A DNA stretch of 64,000 nucleotides from JAQUOT01 sp041651575. Its GTDB lineage: Archaea; Nanobdellota; Nanobdellia; SCGC-AAA011-G17; JAFCDX01. Position 1 is the first letter of the stretch. Every line of letters begins with the position of its first letter. This document shows, piece after piece, positions 44,915 through 54,128 of the stretch. Location: the NCBI GenBank assembly GCA_041651575.1, contig JBAZJB010000001.1, forward strand, positions 248,001 to 312,000, written 5' to 3'. The notes below the pieces were generated by a model, which was not told where the DNA came from, did no database searches, and worked only from the letters and a program-made list of their open reading frames with translations. The position numbers were made by a program, and so were the translations under genes.

Positions 44915-45256
44915 ATGGTTTCAAGAGATATTACAATATTAAATCAAAAGATATTAATAATTTCTATAGTAGTATCTGTTTTATTATCTCAATTCGCAAA
45001 TTTATTAGCTTCGCAGATGTTTTTAGATTTTTATACTAAAACTACCTTCGCTAAATTGTTTTTAATTCTTATTTATATTTTAAGTATGTTATTTCTTTGT
45101 GTTTTTTTTATAGCCGGTTTATTTTGGATATTTAATATTAAATTTAAATATATGGAATTTAAAAGATTAAAAAAAGGTTTATTTTATTGTGGTTTAATCC
45201 TATTGATATTAATTATGGTTGGTATAATTAAATGGATATTTCTTTTAACTCATTAA
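44915..45256 (+). CDS. Small multi-pass membrane protein
   Basis: A 113-residue protein with three hydrophobic helices (residues about 10-33, 41-70, 85-110). It ends this small operon of membrane and soluble proteins. No family recognised. Confidence 0.6.
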   Translation: MVSRDITILNQKILIISIVVSVLLSQFANLLASQMFLDFYTKTTFAKLFLILIYILSMLFLCVFFIAGLFWIFNIKFKYMEFKRLKKGLFYCGLILLILIMVGIIKWIFLLTH

Positions 45257-45294
45257 CTCTTCTTATTATAGTAACGGAAGAAGTATTAAATTCC

Positions 45295-45648
45295 TTAGTT
45301 TAAATATTCTTTCTTTATAAATTTCATTAAATCCGGTCTAATTCTAACAATTAGCACCTTTTCTTTGATAAGATTATAAGCTTCATCAAAATTCATTCCA
45401 TTTTTAATTAAATAAACTAATGCAACAGCATTACTTCTGCTCATCCCCCCAATGCAAATAATAACAGCTTTCTTCTTTTTCTTGATTATATTTTCAACAT
45501 GCCTAACTTTAGATTGGAATTGCCCTTTATTAATTTGTTTTCCATCTATCAAATCTCTAACTATCTCAATCTCTACATTCTTCAATTTCTTTATTTTCTC
45601 AAATTCCCTTAATGGAGCTGTTCCTAGATTTTTTGTTATCCAATACAT
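45295..45648 (-). CDS. Dual-specificity/tyrosine-phosphatase-like protein
   Basis: A 117-residue protein with an active-site CX5R loop: ICIGGMSRSNAVALVYLI, where Cys and Arg are separated by five residues as in cysteine-dependent phosphatases, followed by a helix. Upstream RDLIDGK could supply the general acid Asp. It is shorter than most DSPs, consistent with a minimal core. It might act on phosphotyrosine, phosphoserine or RNA. Confidence 0.75.
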   Translation of the reverse strand: MYWITKNLGTAPLREFEKIKKLKNVEIEIVRDLIDGKQINKGQFQSKVRHVENIIKKKKKAVIICIGGMSRSNAVALVYLIKNGMNFDEAYNLIKEKVLIVRIRPDLMKFIKKEYLN

Positions 45649-45752
45649 TTTAGCCTACCTCGCTGTTTAACTATATTTAAATGTTTTTAATATTAAATTT
45701 TAGTATATGAATCTTTATATAGCTTAAAAATACAATTTATAAGTGATTTAAG

Positions 45753-45890
45753 ATGAAAGATATTAAAAATTATGAAAATATGAGCAAGTTTAAGAAAGAC
45801 CTTACAGAATTGATACTTAGAGCAGATAAAGAAAACCTTGAAAAATTAAGAGAAGCATATCCTGAACTTGTAAAAGAATTGAGAAATTAA
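45753..45890 (+). CDS. Short helical protein (45 residues)
   Basis: MKDIKNYENMSKFKKDLTEL..., two predicted helices; preceded by AATTTATAAGTG (TATA-like, 45734-45745). Unknown. Confidence 0.5.
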   Translation: MKDIKNYENMSKFKKDLTELILRADKENLEKLREAYPELVKELRN

Positions 45891-45891
45891 A

Positions 45892-46011
45892 TTATAAGTA
45901 ATATTTAATTAAAGCAACAATAGAACATAAAATTAGGAAAATTGAACCTACTATAACAAACCATCTATCTGTAAACCTTTCTGGAATTGAATATCCTTTA
46001 AAGAATTTCAT
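45892..46011 (-). CDS. Tiny membrane protein (39 residues)
   Basis: MKFFKGYSIPERFTDRW then a membrane helix (VIVGSIFLILCSIVAL). Its start overlaps the 3' end of the gene at 46008 by 4 nt, so it is probably real and co-expressed. Confidence 0.5.
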   Translation of the reverse strand: MKFFKGYSIPERFTDRWFVIVGSIFLILCSIVALIKYYL

Positions 46012-46241
46012 TTTTTATCTTCTATTTTTAATTTTATATAAAAGGCAAGTAATAAAATGATTATGACTATAAGGGCATCTTCTAGTAAACTTTTTATAAA
46101 TGGACTTATTATTTTTAGAAACATAGCATTTTCTCCATTCATCCAAAAATCTATTTTAGAAATAATTAAGATTACCCCCAAGATTATTATAAAATCTATT
46201 AAATGTTCCTTAAACCAATTCCAATCTACTTCTAATTCCAT
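46008..46241 (-). CDS. Small two-helix membrane protein
   Basis: A 77-residue protein with two hydrophobic segments (residues about 13-28 and 45-68) and a short charged tail. Located 5 nt after the next upstream gene (46247) on the same strand, so it is probably in that operon. No family recognised. Confidence 0.6.
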   Translation of the reverse strand: MELEVDWNWFKEHLIDFIIILGVILIISKIDFWMNGENAMFLKIISPFIKSLLEDALIVIIILLLAFYIKLKIEDKK

Positions 46242-46246
46242 TTTAT

Positions 46247-47101
46247 TTAAATATTAAAAATAACATCTTTAAATGTTTTTGCCTTATCTTCTTTTTGTTC
46301 TTGACAAAAAAATATATTAAATGGTTTATTTCTACTCTCATTTTTAGATTCTCTAAAATTGCTTATGAATATATTCATTAAATCCATTAAGTCTAAACAT
46401 AAATTATAAAGTTCATTAAAATTATAATCTGAAAAATTTTCATAAACTATAAGACTCATGATATGGGGGTCTTTTTTTAATGATTTTGAATTATAATAAA
46501 ATAGAATTTTAGAATTTTTATATACTTTATTTCCTACCTCAAAGTCTCCAGCATCTTCAAATCTTATTCTAAATCCATGTTTATAGGAATTATAAGCTTC
46601 CCTATGTTTTGTATATTCTTCTTTAATTCTTTCTAAACTTTCTTTTAAATTCATATAAGATAATTCTAATACTCCTTTAGCTTTATCGCATTGTTTATTA
46701 TGGGCTGGGTAACATAAAAGTTTATTTAAACTATTATCATCTAAAGATAAGGTATCATAAAAAGATAAAACATCGTCTACTTTAAATGTATTATAATTTT
46801 GTGCAAATTTAAACATATCATCATCTTTACTTGATACAAGTCCACCAAAATCTTCGGCTAATTTACAAAATTTTATTAGTATCTCTATAAATAATTGTCT
46901 TTTAATTATTGACGGGTCATCATTTGGAAATATATCTTTTGTATTATCAAAACTTTTTTTTATTACCATTAAAGGAATTATAAGTTTACATGGATTTTGA
47001 TGGTCCCAGAATACCTCAGAAAATACTTTGTTTAATTCACTTTCTTTTAAATTAAGTTTATCAAGTAATTCTTTTTTATATTTTGTAAGTTCTTTGCTCA
47101 T
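46247..47101 (-). CDS. Hypothetical 284-residue helical protein
   Basis: All-alpha, charged protein with no signal or membrane segment. The segment REAYNSYKHGFR looks like a HEPN-type or DUF-like helix pair containing a conserved KHG-type motif, but the match is weak. It divergently faces the surface gene at 47291 over a promoter region with TATA boxes on both strands. Confidence 0.65.
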   Translation of the reverse strand: MSKELTKYKKELLDKLNLKESELNKVFSEVFWDHQNPCKLIIPLMVIKKSFDNTKDIFPNDDPSIIKRQLFIEILIKFCKLAEDFGGLVSSKDDDMFKFAQNYNTFKVDDVLSFYDTLSLDDNSLNKLLCYPAHNKQCDKAKGVLELSYMNLKESLERIKEEYTKHREAYNSYKHGFRIRFEDAGDFEVGNKVYKNSKILFYYNSKSLKKDPHIMSLIVYENFSDYNFNELYNLCLDLMDLMNIFISNFRESKNESRNKPFNIFFCQEQKEDKAKTFKDVIFNI

Positions 47102-47290
47102 TTCTTTTTAACCAGTTTTTCCTTTTAAAGAATTTCTAATATAAAAAGGTTCGTTTTTAGTCTATTAAAAAATAGGTCTTTTCTTTATAAATAAGTAAGA
47201 TACTCCTTTTTAACAAACTAAATAAATAGGAAGATTTATAAAAAGGTAAATATATACCCCAATATATAGGTTGATGGGGTTAGTTAATTA

Positions 47291-47890
47291 ATGAATAAAA
47301 ACTTAATAATTTTGGTAGGGATATTTTTAATTCTCCCAATATTTGTATCTGCTGGAATACCTCATTCAGTTTATGGATTTTTACCTAGTTCTGATGGAAC
47401 AACAATAACAGCTTATGTAGAAAGTAGACCATCGGAGATTCTTACAGATAATATTGGTATAGGTGGAAATTCGAAAGTTAATGAAGGATGGTTAATTGAT
47501 ATAGGAAATTTTAATACCCCCTGGAAAATTGGTGATATTTTAATTATAGAATTTCCTAATAAAAATATAAATTTAATTTTAAATGACGCTGGAGCTCAAG
47601 AAGTAAAATATACAAGTTCAACAAAAGCTTCTATCACTACCATAACTAATGATTCGGATAAAGAAAGTATAAGTAACATAAATCCTATTGTAGGAAATAA
47701 AACTATAACCGAACCAAAGAAAACATTACAACAAAAAACCATAAATTCTTCAAATAAAACAGAACTTAATAGTACTTTATCTGAGAATGAAAATAACAAT
47801 AAAACAAAAAACTTTATAAAGTGGGGAATCTTTTTATTTCTAATAATTATAGTAGTGGGGGTTATATTTATAAGAAAGTTTAGAAAATGA
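47291..47890 (+). CDS. Surface protein with paralogous N-terminal domain and C-terminal anchor
   Basis: A 199-residue protein: signal peptide (residues 1-21, ending VSAG), a beta-rich domain (PHSVYGFLPSSDGTTITAYV, then SRPSEILTDNIG), a Thr/Ser/Asn-rich spacer and a C-terminal transmembrane helix (about 175-193). The N-terminal domain is shared with the proteins at 50103 and 50750. Upstream GATGGGGTTAG is a ribosome-binding site. It overlaps the next gene by 4 nt. It is the first gene of a surface cassette. Confidence 0.8.
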   Translation: MNKNLIILVGIFLILPIFVSAGIPHSVYGFLPSSDGTTITAYVESRPSEILTDNIGIGGNSKVNEGWLIDIGNFNTPWKIGDILIIEFPNKNINLILNDAGAQEVKYTSSTKASITTITNDSDKESISNINPIVGNKTITEPKKTLQQKTINSSNKTELNSTLSENENNNKTKNFIKWGIFLFLIIIVVGVIFIRKFRK

Positions 47891-50106
47891 AATTATATAA
47901 TTATTTAATATTAATATTTTTATCTTTATTTATAATATCTACTTTTGTATATGCCTTATCTGAATCTTTTTTAATAGAACAAAGCGGGGATAAATTTAAT
48001 TTAGGTCAAACTATTTATGGTTTAACGGGTGGAATTAGTGATACTTACCTTCCAATTTTACTTGCAAATCAAGTTTGGGTAGATAGTCAAGGAATAAATA
48101 CTGGAACTTATAATTATCAACAATTTTTAGATTTCTATGCGGTAACTAATGTTAGTACAGGAAAAGGTACTGCTGGTTATGTATATCAACAAGACTCAAA
48201 TAGAGATAATAAACCTGTAGATGATTACCTATTTTTTGATAACATCGATACTTATCAAAAATGGGTGTCCTATTGGAATGGGACTGCTGTGGTATCTGGT
48301 TATATAAATTATACTTCTTACGCATTTGCATGGAATTATACCTTAGATATACTTGGTTCTGAAGTAAAGGTAAAAGATGCATCCGATATTGAAGGTACGG
48401 TTTTAACTATTTTAGGAACAAATTATACCATTGCAGATGCTACTGTCAGTAATACATCATATGGTATGCTTGATAAGTTAATTTTACTTGGAGGAAATGA
48501 AATCATCATCTTTGAGGGAGAAACTAAAAATGGAGTTACTGTTACAGGCGTTGATGTTGCTGAAACAAAATGTATAATTCAATATGATAGTACACCTTAT
48601 ATTATAAATTTAGGGGAAATTCAAACAATGCCAGACGGTTTAATGATTGGGGTTTTAGACGTGACGTATATGGGAGCAGGTTTAGATATTTGTGAATTAG
48701 CTCTCGGAGCAAAGAAAATTATATTAGAACAAAATAAAGAAGTAGAAGTTAATGGAATTAGAATAGTTAATACTACTGTTAGTTTGAATGATGGAACAAC
48801 AGGATTTAATCAATTATCTATAGTTTATATTCCTACTAACAAAACATATTTGAAAGCAGGAGAATCTTTGAAAGACCCAGTTTTTAATGCATTTGCAATA
48901 ACTTTAGATAAAATTGTTGAATCCACAGAAGAAATTAAAATAGACCCACAAGGAGATAAAGTAAAATTAACTGTTAAAAATAAATTGGGAAATCCACTTA
49001 ATAATTTTACCATATGTCATTTAAATGGAACAAAAGTTTCAGGTGCAAGAAGTTTTGTATGGGGGGATGTTAATAATCCGTTTATTGCTTGGGAAGGTGC
49101 CGGGGTAAATATTACTAATAATACTATGAATGTAGCAAGATTAGACCAAATGACGGGAATTAGATTCTTAGCAGAAGGGAATAAAGAATCACATATTTAT
49201 GAAATTATAAACATAGATACTTCCGCAAACGAAACAGATATTAAAGAACTTGATACAGGATACATTTATTATAATCTTCCTTATTATGAAGGGCGAGTTA
49301 CAACTTTTAGTGATATAAACTATAATATACAATTAGCTTTTGACCAAGATACAAGTACCAAAATGCAATGGATTAATTTTACACATCTTTCAGATGCATA
49401 TGGTATGAACTATTGGACAAAGAATGGTGGAAATATTACTTTTGGTAATACTTCTTCTATGTTAAATCAAAATGCAAATGCTGTTGATAATTGTTCAATT
49501 AAATTTGGTGAAGTTGATGTATCCAAAGAATCAGGAATTCATTTAAAACTTTTGAACTTTACTTTCTTATGGGATTCAACAGACGATGAAATTGAATTTG
49601 CAAAATATTCTGTTGATGGTTCAGCACAAAGTAAAATTGGCTCAGGTTATTTTGTTCAAAAATATAATAATGATAGTTACACAAAAACCACAAGAACCGA
49701 ATATGGTACTAAAGTTGATATAAATCTAAAGAACGATGGTGAAGCAATAATCTACTATCCAGATGAAGCTACATATGCAGAAGTTAAAATATATGCTTTA
49801 GAAAATCCTCTAACTCCAATTGGCGGTAGCGGGGGGGGCGGTGGTGGTTCGGGTGTAGTTGAATTAATAAAATCTACAAATAAAACTGGAGTTAATGCAA
49901 TTTCTCTTCCTCCAAATACAGGATTAGTAAATGCTGAAGATATTTGTGATAGTATAACTTATTCAGATGCTGTAACAAAATGGGACCCTTATACTCAAAT
50001 GTATAGTGGACATCCTTGTGGAACACCTGTTAATAATTTTAATTTAGAATATGCTGTTGGGTATTTTGTAAGTATTACTCAAAATTCAACATGGAGTTTA
50101 CAATGA
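47887..50106 (+). CDS. S-layer-like protein with Gly-rich linker and fused C-terminal domain
   Basis: A 739-residue exported protein (signal residues 1-20). Features resemble archaeal S-layer proteins: N-terminal LGQTIYGLTGGISDTYLPI, a long Asn-glycosylation-rich beta region, and repeated LGSEVKVKDASDIEGTVL-type segments. Near residue 645 a poly-Gly/Ser linker (GGSGGGGGGSG) precedes a 75-residue domain starting NKTGVNAISLP that is nearly duplicated in the next gene. No C-terminal membrane helix is visible. The gene overlaps the next by 4 nt. Confidence 0.75.
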   Translation: MKLYNYLILIFLSLFIISTFVYALSESFLIEQSGDKFNLGQTIYGLTGGISDTYLPILLANQVWVDSQGINTGTYNYQQFLDFYAVTNVSTGKGTAGYVYQQDSNRDNKPVDDYLFFDNIDTYQKWVSYWNGTAVVSGYINYTSYAFAWNYTLDILGSEVKVKDASDIEGTVLTILGTNYTIADATVSNTSYGMLDKLILLGGNEIIIFEGETKNGVTVTGVDVAETKCIIQYDSTPYIINLGEIQTMPDGLMIGVLDVTYMGAGLDICELALGAKKIILEQNKEVEVNGIRIVNTTVSLNDGTTGFNQLSIVYIPTNKTYLKAGESLKDPVFNAFAITLDKIVESTEEIKIDPQGDKVKLTVKNKLGNPLNNFTICHLNGTKVSGARSFVWGDVNNPFIAWEGAGVNITNNTMNVARLDQMTGIRFLAEGNKESHIYEIINIDTSANETDIKELDTGYIYYNLPYYEGRVTTFSDINYNIQLAFDQDTSTKMQWINFTHLSDAYGMNYWTKNGGNITFGNTSSMLNQNANAVDNCSIKFGEVDVSKESGIHLKLLNFTFLWDSTDDEIEFAKYSVDGSAQSKIGSGYFVQKYNNDSYTKTTRTEYGTKVDINLKNDGEAIIYYPDEATYAEVKIYALENPLTPIGGSGGGGGGSGVVELIKSTNKTGVNAISLPPNTGLVNAEDICDSITYSDAVTKWDPYTQMYSGHPCGTPVNNFNLEYAVGYFVSITQNSTWSLQ
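49972..50043 (+). repeat. 72-bp perfect direct repeat, copy 1
   Basis: Identical to 50595-50666, within the coding region of the shared C-terminal domain of two neighbouring genes. Such DNA identity suggests a recent duplication or gene conversion. Confidence 0.85.
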
Positions 50107-50729
50107 AAAATAAAATAAAAATCATTCAAATTTTTTGTTTGTTAATGTTATTAAGTTTACCTCTTATATCAGCAGGTACGCCTCACATTAATTGGGGTTA
50201 TGTAAATGATGCTGTAGATGGAACATTAGCAAATGGGGCTAATGTTACGGCTTATATAGAAACAAGACCTACAGAAATATTAACAGATATTGTAGGAGTT
50301 ACTGGTAATTCTGGAATATCAAATGCTTGGTTAATTGATACTGGTAATTTTCCAACTGCTTGGTCAGCAGGGAATAACTTAATAATACAAATTGATAAAA
50401 ATGGTTACAAATCAAACACAAATATAATATTAGATAACTCTGGCTCTCAACAAAGTGTTAATATGACTCTTTCAAAAATTTTAATATTAGTTAAACCTAT
50501 CAATAAAACTGGAGTTAATGCTATATCTTTATTATGGAATAGCCAATTAATTACTGCCCAGGATATTTGTAATGATGTTCAATATTCAGATGCAGTAACA
50601 AAATGGGACCCTTATACTCAAATGTATAGTGGACATCCTTGTGGAACACCTGTTAATAATTTTAATATAGAAAAGGGAGTAGCTTATTTTGTAAGTGTTA
50701 CTCAAAATTCAACTTGGGTGATGAAATAA
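50103..50729 (+). CDS. Surface protein sharing both N- and C-terminal domains with neighbours
   Basis: About 208 residues. I choose ATG 50103 (MKNKIKIIQIFCLLML), which overlaps the preceding stop codon (ATGA). Signal peptide residues 1-24, then the domain GTPHINWGYVNDAVDGTLAN shared with genes at 47291 and 50750, then the 75-residue NKTGVNAISL domain shared with 47887. No membrane helix at the end, so it is probably secreted or associates with a partner. Confidence 0.75.
   Translation: MKNKIKIIQIFCLLMLLSLPLISAGTPHINWGYVNDAVDGTLANGANVTAYIETRPTEILTDIVGVTGNSGISNAWLIDTGNFPTAWSAGNNLIIQIDKNGYKSNTNIILDNSGSQQSVNMTLSKILILVKPINKTGVNAISLLWNSQLITAQDICNDVQYSDAVTKWDPYTQMYSGHPCGTPVNNFNIEKGVAYFVSVTQNSTWVMK
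50595..50666 (+). repeat. 72-bp perfect direct repeat, copy 2
   Basis: Second copy of 49972-50043; encodes the segment TKWDPYTQMYSGHPCGTPVN in both genes. Confidence 0.85.
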
Positions 50730-50749
50730 AAAGAGTTATATATTATTAA

Positions 50750-53440
50750 ATGGACAATATAAAAATGAAAAATAAATTTAAAATAGGATTTTTATCAATT
50801 CTCTTAGTTTTATCTTTAATCTCGGTTAGTAATTTGGTTTCAGCAGGAACACCACATACAGTGTATGGATATGTATTTGATGCTACTGACGGAACATTAG
50901 CAAATGGAGCTACTATTACAGCGTATATTGAATCAAGACCTTCTGAGACATTAACTGGTACAGTGGATGCAACAAATTGGTGGGATATTGATGTAGGTAA
51001 TTTTCCAACTGCTTGGTCAGCAGGAAATAATTTAATAATTAAAGTTGATAAAAGTGGGCATAAAGATACTACAAATATAATTCTTGATACAAGCGGTGCA
51101 CAACAAGCTTATGATATGACTTTACTTCCACAATACGATTTAGATTTATCACCAACTACTCAAACGATTAATACGGTTCCAGGAGTAAATTATTATGAAT
51201 ATTATATTAATATAACTAATATGGGATATGCAAATGATACTTTTCTTGTATATTTGAATGGAGAATATCAGTATACAACTGATGTACTTCCTTCTTATTG
51301 GTATACAGAAGATATGTGGTATTCTAATACTACAGACACTTTAGCAGGTACATATATAGATAATATAACGGTAGTATCTCAACATGATTCAACTAAAAGA
51401 AAAACTTTTTTACTTACAATAATTGTTAATCCAATATATGGCATAGATTTATCTCCAAAAACACAAAGTATTAGTGTATATCAAGGAACAGATTTTGAAG
51501 TTAGTTATAATGTTACTAATATTGGGAATATAAATGATACTTATTTAGTTTACTTAAATGGAAAATATAATTATAGTATTGATGAACTTCCTTCTTATTG
51601 GTCTTCAGAAGAGTTTTGGGATTATACTGCAGATGAACCTATAGGAACAGTATATACAGACCTATTTTTTGTAATATCAGAACATAATCCAAATGTAAAT
51701 GATACTTTTGCATTAACTGTAACAGTTATTGCTCCTCCCTGTGTTCCTAATTGGATTTTAAATTCTACTTGGACAACCTGTAATCTACTTGATTCACAAT
51801 CTAAAAATTATTATGATTCAAATAGTTGTGGAAATGAAACAGGAAAGCCTACAGATATAACACAATCATGTGATTTTTGTACTCCTAATATAATTGCTAT
51901 AGCACCCGGAAGCTGTTCAATAAATGATACAGCTACCACAATTTTTGATGACTCAAATAATTGTTATGCTCAAACTGGATTGGAAAGCGACCAAGTTCCA
52001 AATCCAATTGTAAATTCTTGTGACTATTGTACTCCTTCCATAAGTTCAAGTAATTCAACTTGTGGAACAAATGATTTATTCACAGAAACATTTACAGATT
52101 CAAATGGTTGTTATGCTCAAACAGGACTTATTTTAGATAATGTTCCTTTATCACTACAATATACTTGTGATTATTGTACTCCAAATATCCAAACCACAAC
52201 AGAAAACTGTACTACAAGTGATACTTACACTACCACATTCACAGATTTAAATGGTTGTTTTGGTGTAACTGGATTAGTTTTAGACGCTGTTTCTGTACCA
52301 ACAATAAATTCATGTGATTATTGTACTCCATTAATAACCTCCACTAATTCAACATGTCAACCAAATAATACTTCAACAGAAACATTTACAGATTCAAATG
52401 GTTGTTATGGTTTAACAAATTTAAACGCGGATAAAATTCCAAATCCAATAATATATGGTTGTGTTTATGTAGCCCCTTCTTGTTCTCCCGATAATTGGAC
52501 ATTAAATACCACTTGGTCAAGTTGTAATGCAAATGATTTACAATACCAAGTTTATTATGACCCAGATAATTGTAATAATAACACAGGAAAACCTACCGAT
52601 GTAAGTCAAGCTTGTGATTTTTGTACTCCAAGTATATTTGATACAAATTCTACTTGTCAATTAAATGATTTATTTACACAATCATTCTCCGATAATAATA
52701 ATTGTTTTGCTCAAACAAGTCTTGTAGCAGACAAAGTTCCAAATAGTAATAGTTATTCTTGTGATTATTGTACTCCTTTAGTTGTATTAACAAATTCAAG
52801 TTGTAGTATTAATGATACCTTTACAGAAAGTTTTACAGATTCAAATGGTTGTTATGCTCAAACAAATTTGGCTTCAGATATAGTAATACCTGCTCCAACA
52901 TTATATGCTTGTGATTTCTGTAATCCCTCATTAACATCCACTAATTCAACATGTCAACCAACCAATACTTTAACAGAAATCTTTGCAGATTCAAATGGGT
53001 GTTTTGCATTAACTAATTTAGTTTCTGATGATATCTTTATTCCTAATCAAATAGTATATAATTGTACTTATGTTGCTCCAGTAACTTCTTCTGGTGGCGG
53101 AGGAGGCGGTGGTGGAGGCGGAGGTTCAGGTAAACCAACCTGTGTTGAAAAAGATTATAATTTCACAGATTGGTCAGAATGTTTAGTAGATGGAAAATCA
53201 ACAAGAACTTATATTTTGAATAATAAAAAATGTATTAAAAATACAAAAACATATGATGTAACTTTATACTTAGAAAAAGATTGTTATTATAAGGAAGAAA
53301 AACCAGTACAAGAATCAATAGAAGAAGATAGTGGTATGACTGGAATTACTGGTGGGGCAGTTGTAGATGGAAATGGTTTATTTAGTTCAATAGGAGATTT
53401 CTTCTCAGGTATTTGGAATTGGTTTAAAAATTTATTTTAA
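50750..53440 (+). CDS. Large Cys-rich repeat surface protein
   Basis: An 896-residue secreted protein. In order: signal peptide (1-32), the paralogous GTPHTVYGYV domain, two CARDB-like beta domains (about residues 127-330), then seven Cys-rich units of about 48 residues, each containing C-D-(Y/F)-C-(T/N)-P, then (S/N)TC and NGC. These occur in two blocks (four and three units), each preceded by a Trp/Cys module (TGKPTDxxQxC). A 14-residue Gly-rich linker follows, and the end TGITGGAVVDGNG plus a hydrophobic WNWFKNLF tail may be a membrane anchor. ATG 50765 is an alternative start. Confidence 0.78.
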   Translation: MDNIKMKNKFKIGFLSILLVLSLISVSNLVSAGTPHTVYGYVFDATDGTLANGATITAYIESRPSETLTGTVDATNWWDIDVGNFPTAWSAGNNLIIKVDKSGHKDTTNIILDTSGAQQAYDMTLLPQYDLDLSPTTQTINTVPGVNYYEYYINITNMGYANDTFLVYLNGEYQYTTDVLPSYWYTEDMWYSNTTDTLAGTYIDNITVVSQHDSTKRKTFLLTIIVNPIYGIDLSPKTQSISVYQGTDFEVSYNVTNIGNINDTYLVYLNGKYNYSIDELPSYWSSEEFWDYTADEPIGTVYTDLFFVISEHNPNVNDTFALTVTVIAPPCVPNWILNSTWTTCNLLDSQSKNYYDSNSCGNETGKPTDITQSCDFCTPNIIAIAPGSCSINDTATTIFDDSNNCYAQTGLESDQVPNPIVNSCDYCTPSISSSNSTCGTNDLFTETFTDSNGCYAQTGLILDNVPLSLQYTCDYCTPNIQTTTENCTTSDTYTTTFTDLNGCFGVTGLVLDAVSVPTINSCDYCTPLITSTNSTCQPNNTSTETFTDSNGCYGLTNLNADKIPNPIIYGCVYVAPSCSPDNWTLNTTWSSCNANDLQYQVYYDPDNCNNNTGKPTDVSQACDFCTPSIFDTNSTCQLNDLFTQSFSDNNNCFAQTSLVADKVPNSNSYSCDYCTPLVVLTNSSCSINDTFTESFTDSNGCYAQTNLASDIVIPAPTLYACDFCNPSLTSTNSTCQPTNTLTEIFADSNGCFALTNLVSDDIFIPNQIVYNCTYVAPVTSSGGGGGGGGGGGSGKPTCVEKDYNFTDWSECLVDGKSTRTYILNNKKCIKNTKTYDVTLYLEKDCYYKEEKPVQESIEEDSGMTGITGGAVVDGNGLFSSIGDFFSGIWNWFKNLF

Positions 53441-53544
53441 AAATACTAATTAAATTATTTGTAATTTCTTTAATAAGTTTATTTAATTGTATTCATTCTT
53501 CATATCTTTATTATAATAGGATTCAGAAAAAACAATAAAATAAC

Positions 53545-53694
53545 CTATTTATTTTCTCTATCAATCTTTTCTCTTATAGCTCCTAAAACAAATTCTGCTC
53601 TTGACCTATATCCTTTCTTACTCTTTTTCCAGGTTTTATCAATTTCATTGATTAACTCTGAAGGAACACTAACATTTACATAATTTTTTCTCAT
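53545..53694 (-). CDS. Ribbon-helix-helix DNA-binding protein (49 residues)
   Basis: MRKNYVNVSVPSELINEIDK, then a turn KKGYRSRAEFVLGAIREKI: a textbook ribbon-helix-helix of the CopG/Arc type. The start codon lies inside a palindromic ATACTGTAT site, so autoregulation is likely. The gene is divergent from two lipoprotein genes, which have a second site. Confidence 0.82.
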   Translation of the reverse strand: MRKNYVNVSVPSELINEIDKTWKKSKKGYRSRAEFVLGAIREKIDRENK

Positions 53695-53702
53695 ACTGTA
53701 TA
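53692..53702. promoter_or_regulatory. Palindromic operator site 1 overlapping the RHH start codon
   Basis: CATACTGTATA, palindromic core ATAC-T-GTAT. Matches site 2 (53738-53748) with one central base different. Confidence 0.6.
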
Positions 53703-53737
53703 TGTACCAAAACATTTATATAGCCCTTTTTGTTACC

Positions 53738-53748
53738 CATACCGTATA
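53738..53748. promoter_or_regulatory. Palindromic operator site 2 near the lipoprotein promoter
   Basis: CATACCGTATA, 46 bp from site 1, on the same side of the shared promoter and about 20 bp downstream of a TTTATATA box (53715-53722). Confidence 0.6.
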
Positions 53749-53765
53749 GAAAAAGAGGTTAGAAA

Positions 53766-54128
53766 ATGAAAATTAAATTAATAATCGGATTACTTATAAT
53801 TTCTATATTTTTAATAAGTGGATGTAATCAAGAAAATATTAATCCTGCTCCCTTGAATTGGCAAGAATTATTAGATAATTGTCAAAAAAATTTAGATGAA
53901 TGTAAAATGCTTGGAATTCCAAAAATAACAGAATTTACTATTAATACTGAAGATTTAATAGGAAAAAAAATTGACTTTGATATATGTAAAATAGAATGGG
54001 TGAAACAAAACCCAGATTTACCTTTACCTAGTCAATGTTCTATTCAAGTTTGGGGGAACCAATTTCAAAAAAATCCAGATAAATTAATAAATTTAAAAGT
54101 TTTTTGTGATTGTTGGTATAAAGAATGA
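53766..54128 (+). CDS. Small lipoprotein
   Basis: A 120-residue protein with a lipobox-like signal (FLISGCNQ, Cys at about residue 20). The mature part is acidic and contains further Cys (NCQKNLDECK, CDCW). It overlaps the next lipoprotein by 4 nt and lies downstream of an RHH-controlled promoter candidate. Confidence 0.75.
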   Translation: MKIKLIIGLLIISIFLISGCNQENINPAPLNWQELLDNCQKNLDECKMLGIPKITEFTINTEDLIGKKIDFDICKIEWVKQNPDLPLPSQCSIQVWGNQFQKNPDKLINLKVFCDCWYKE

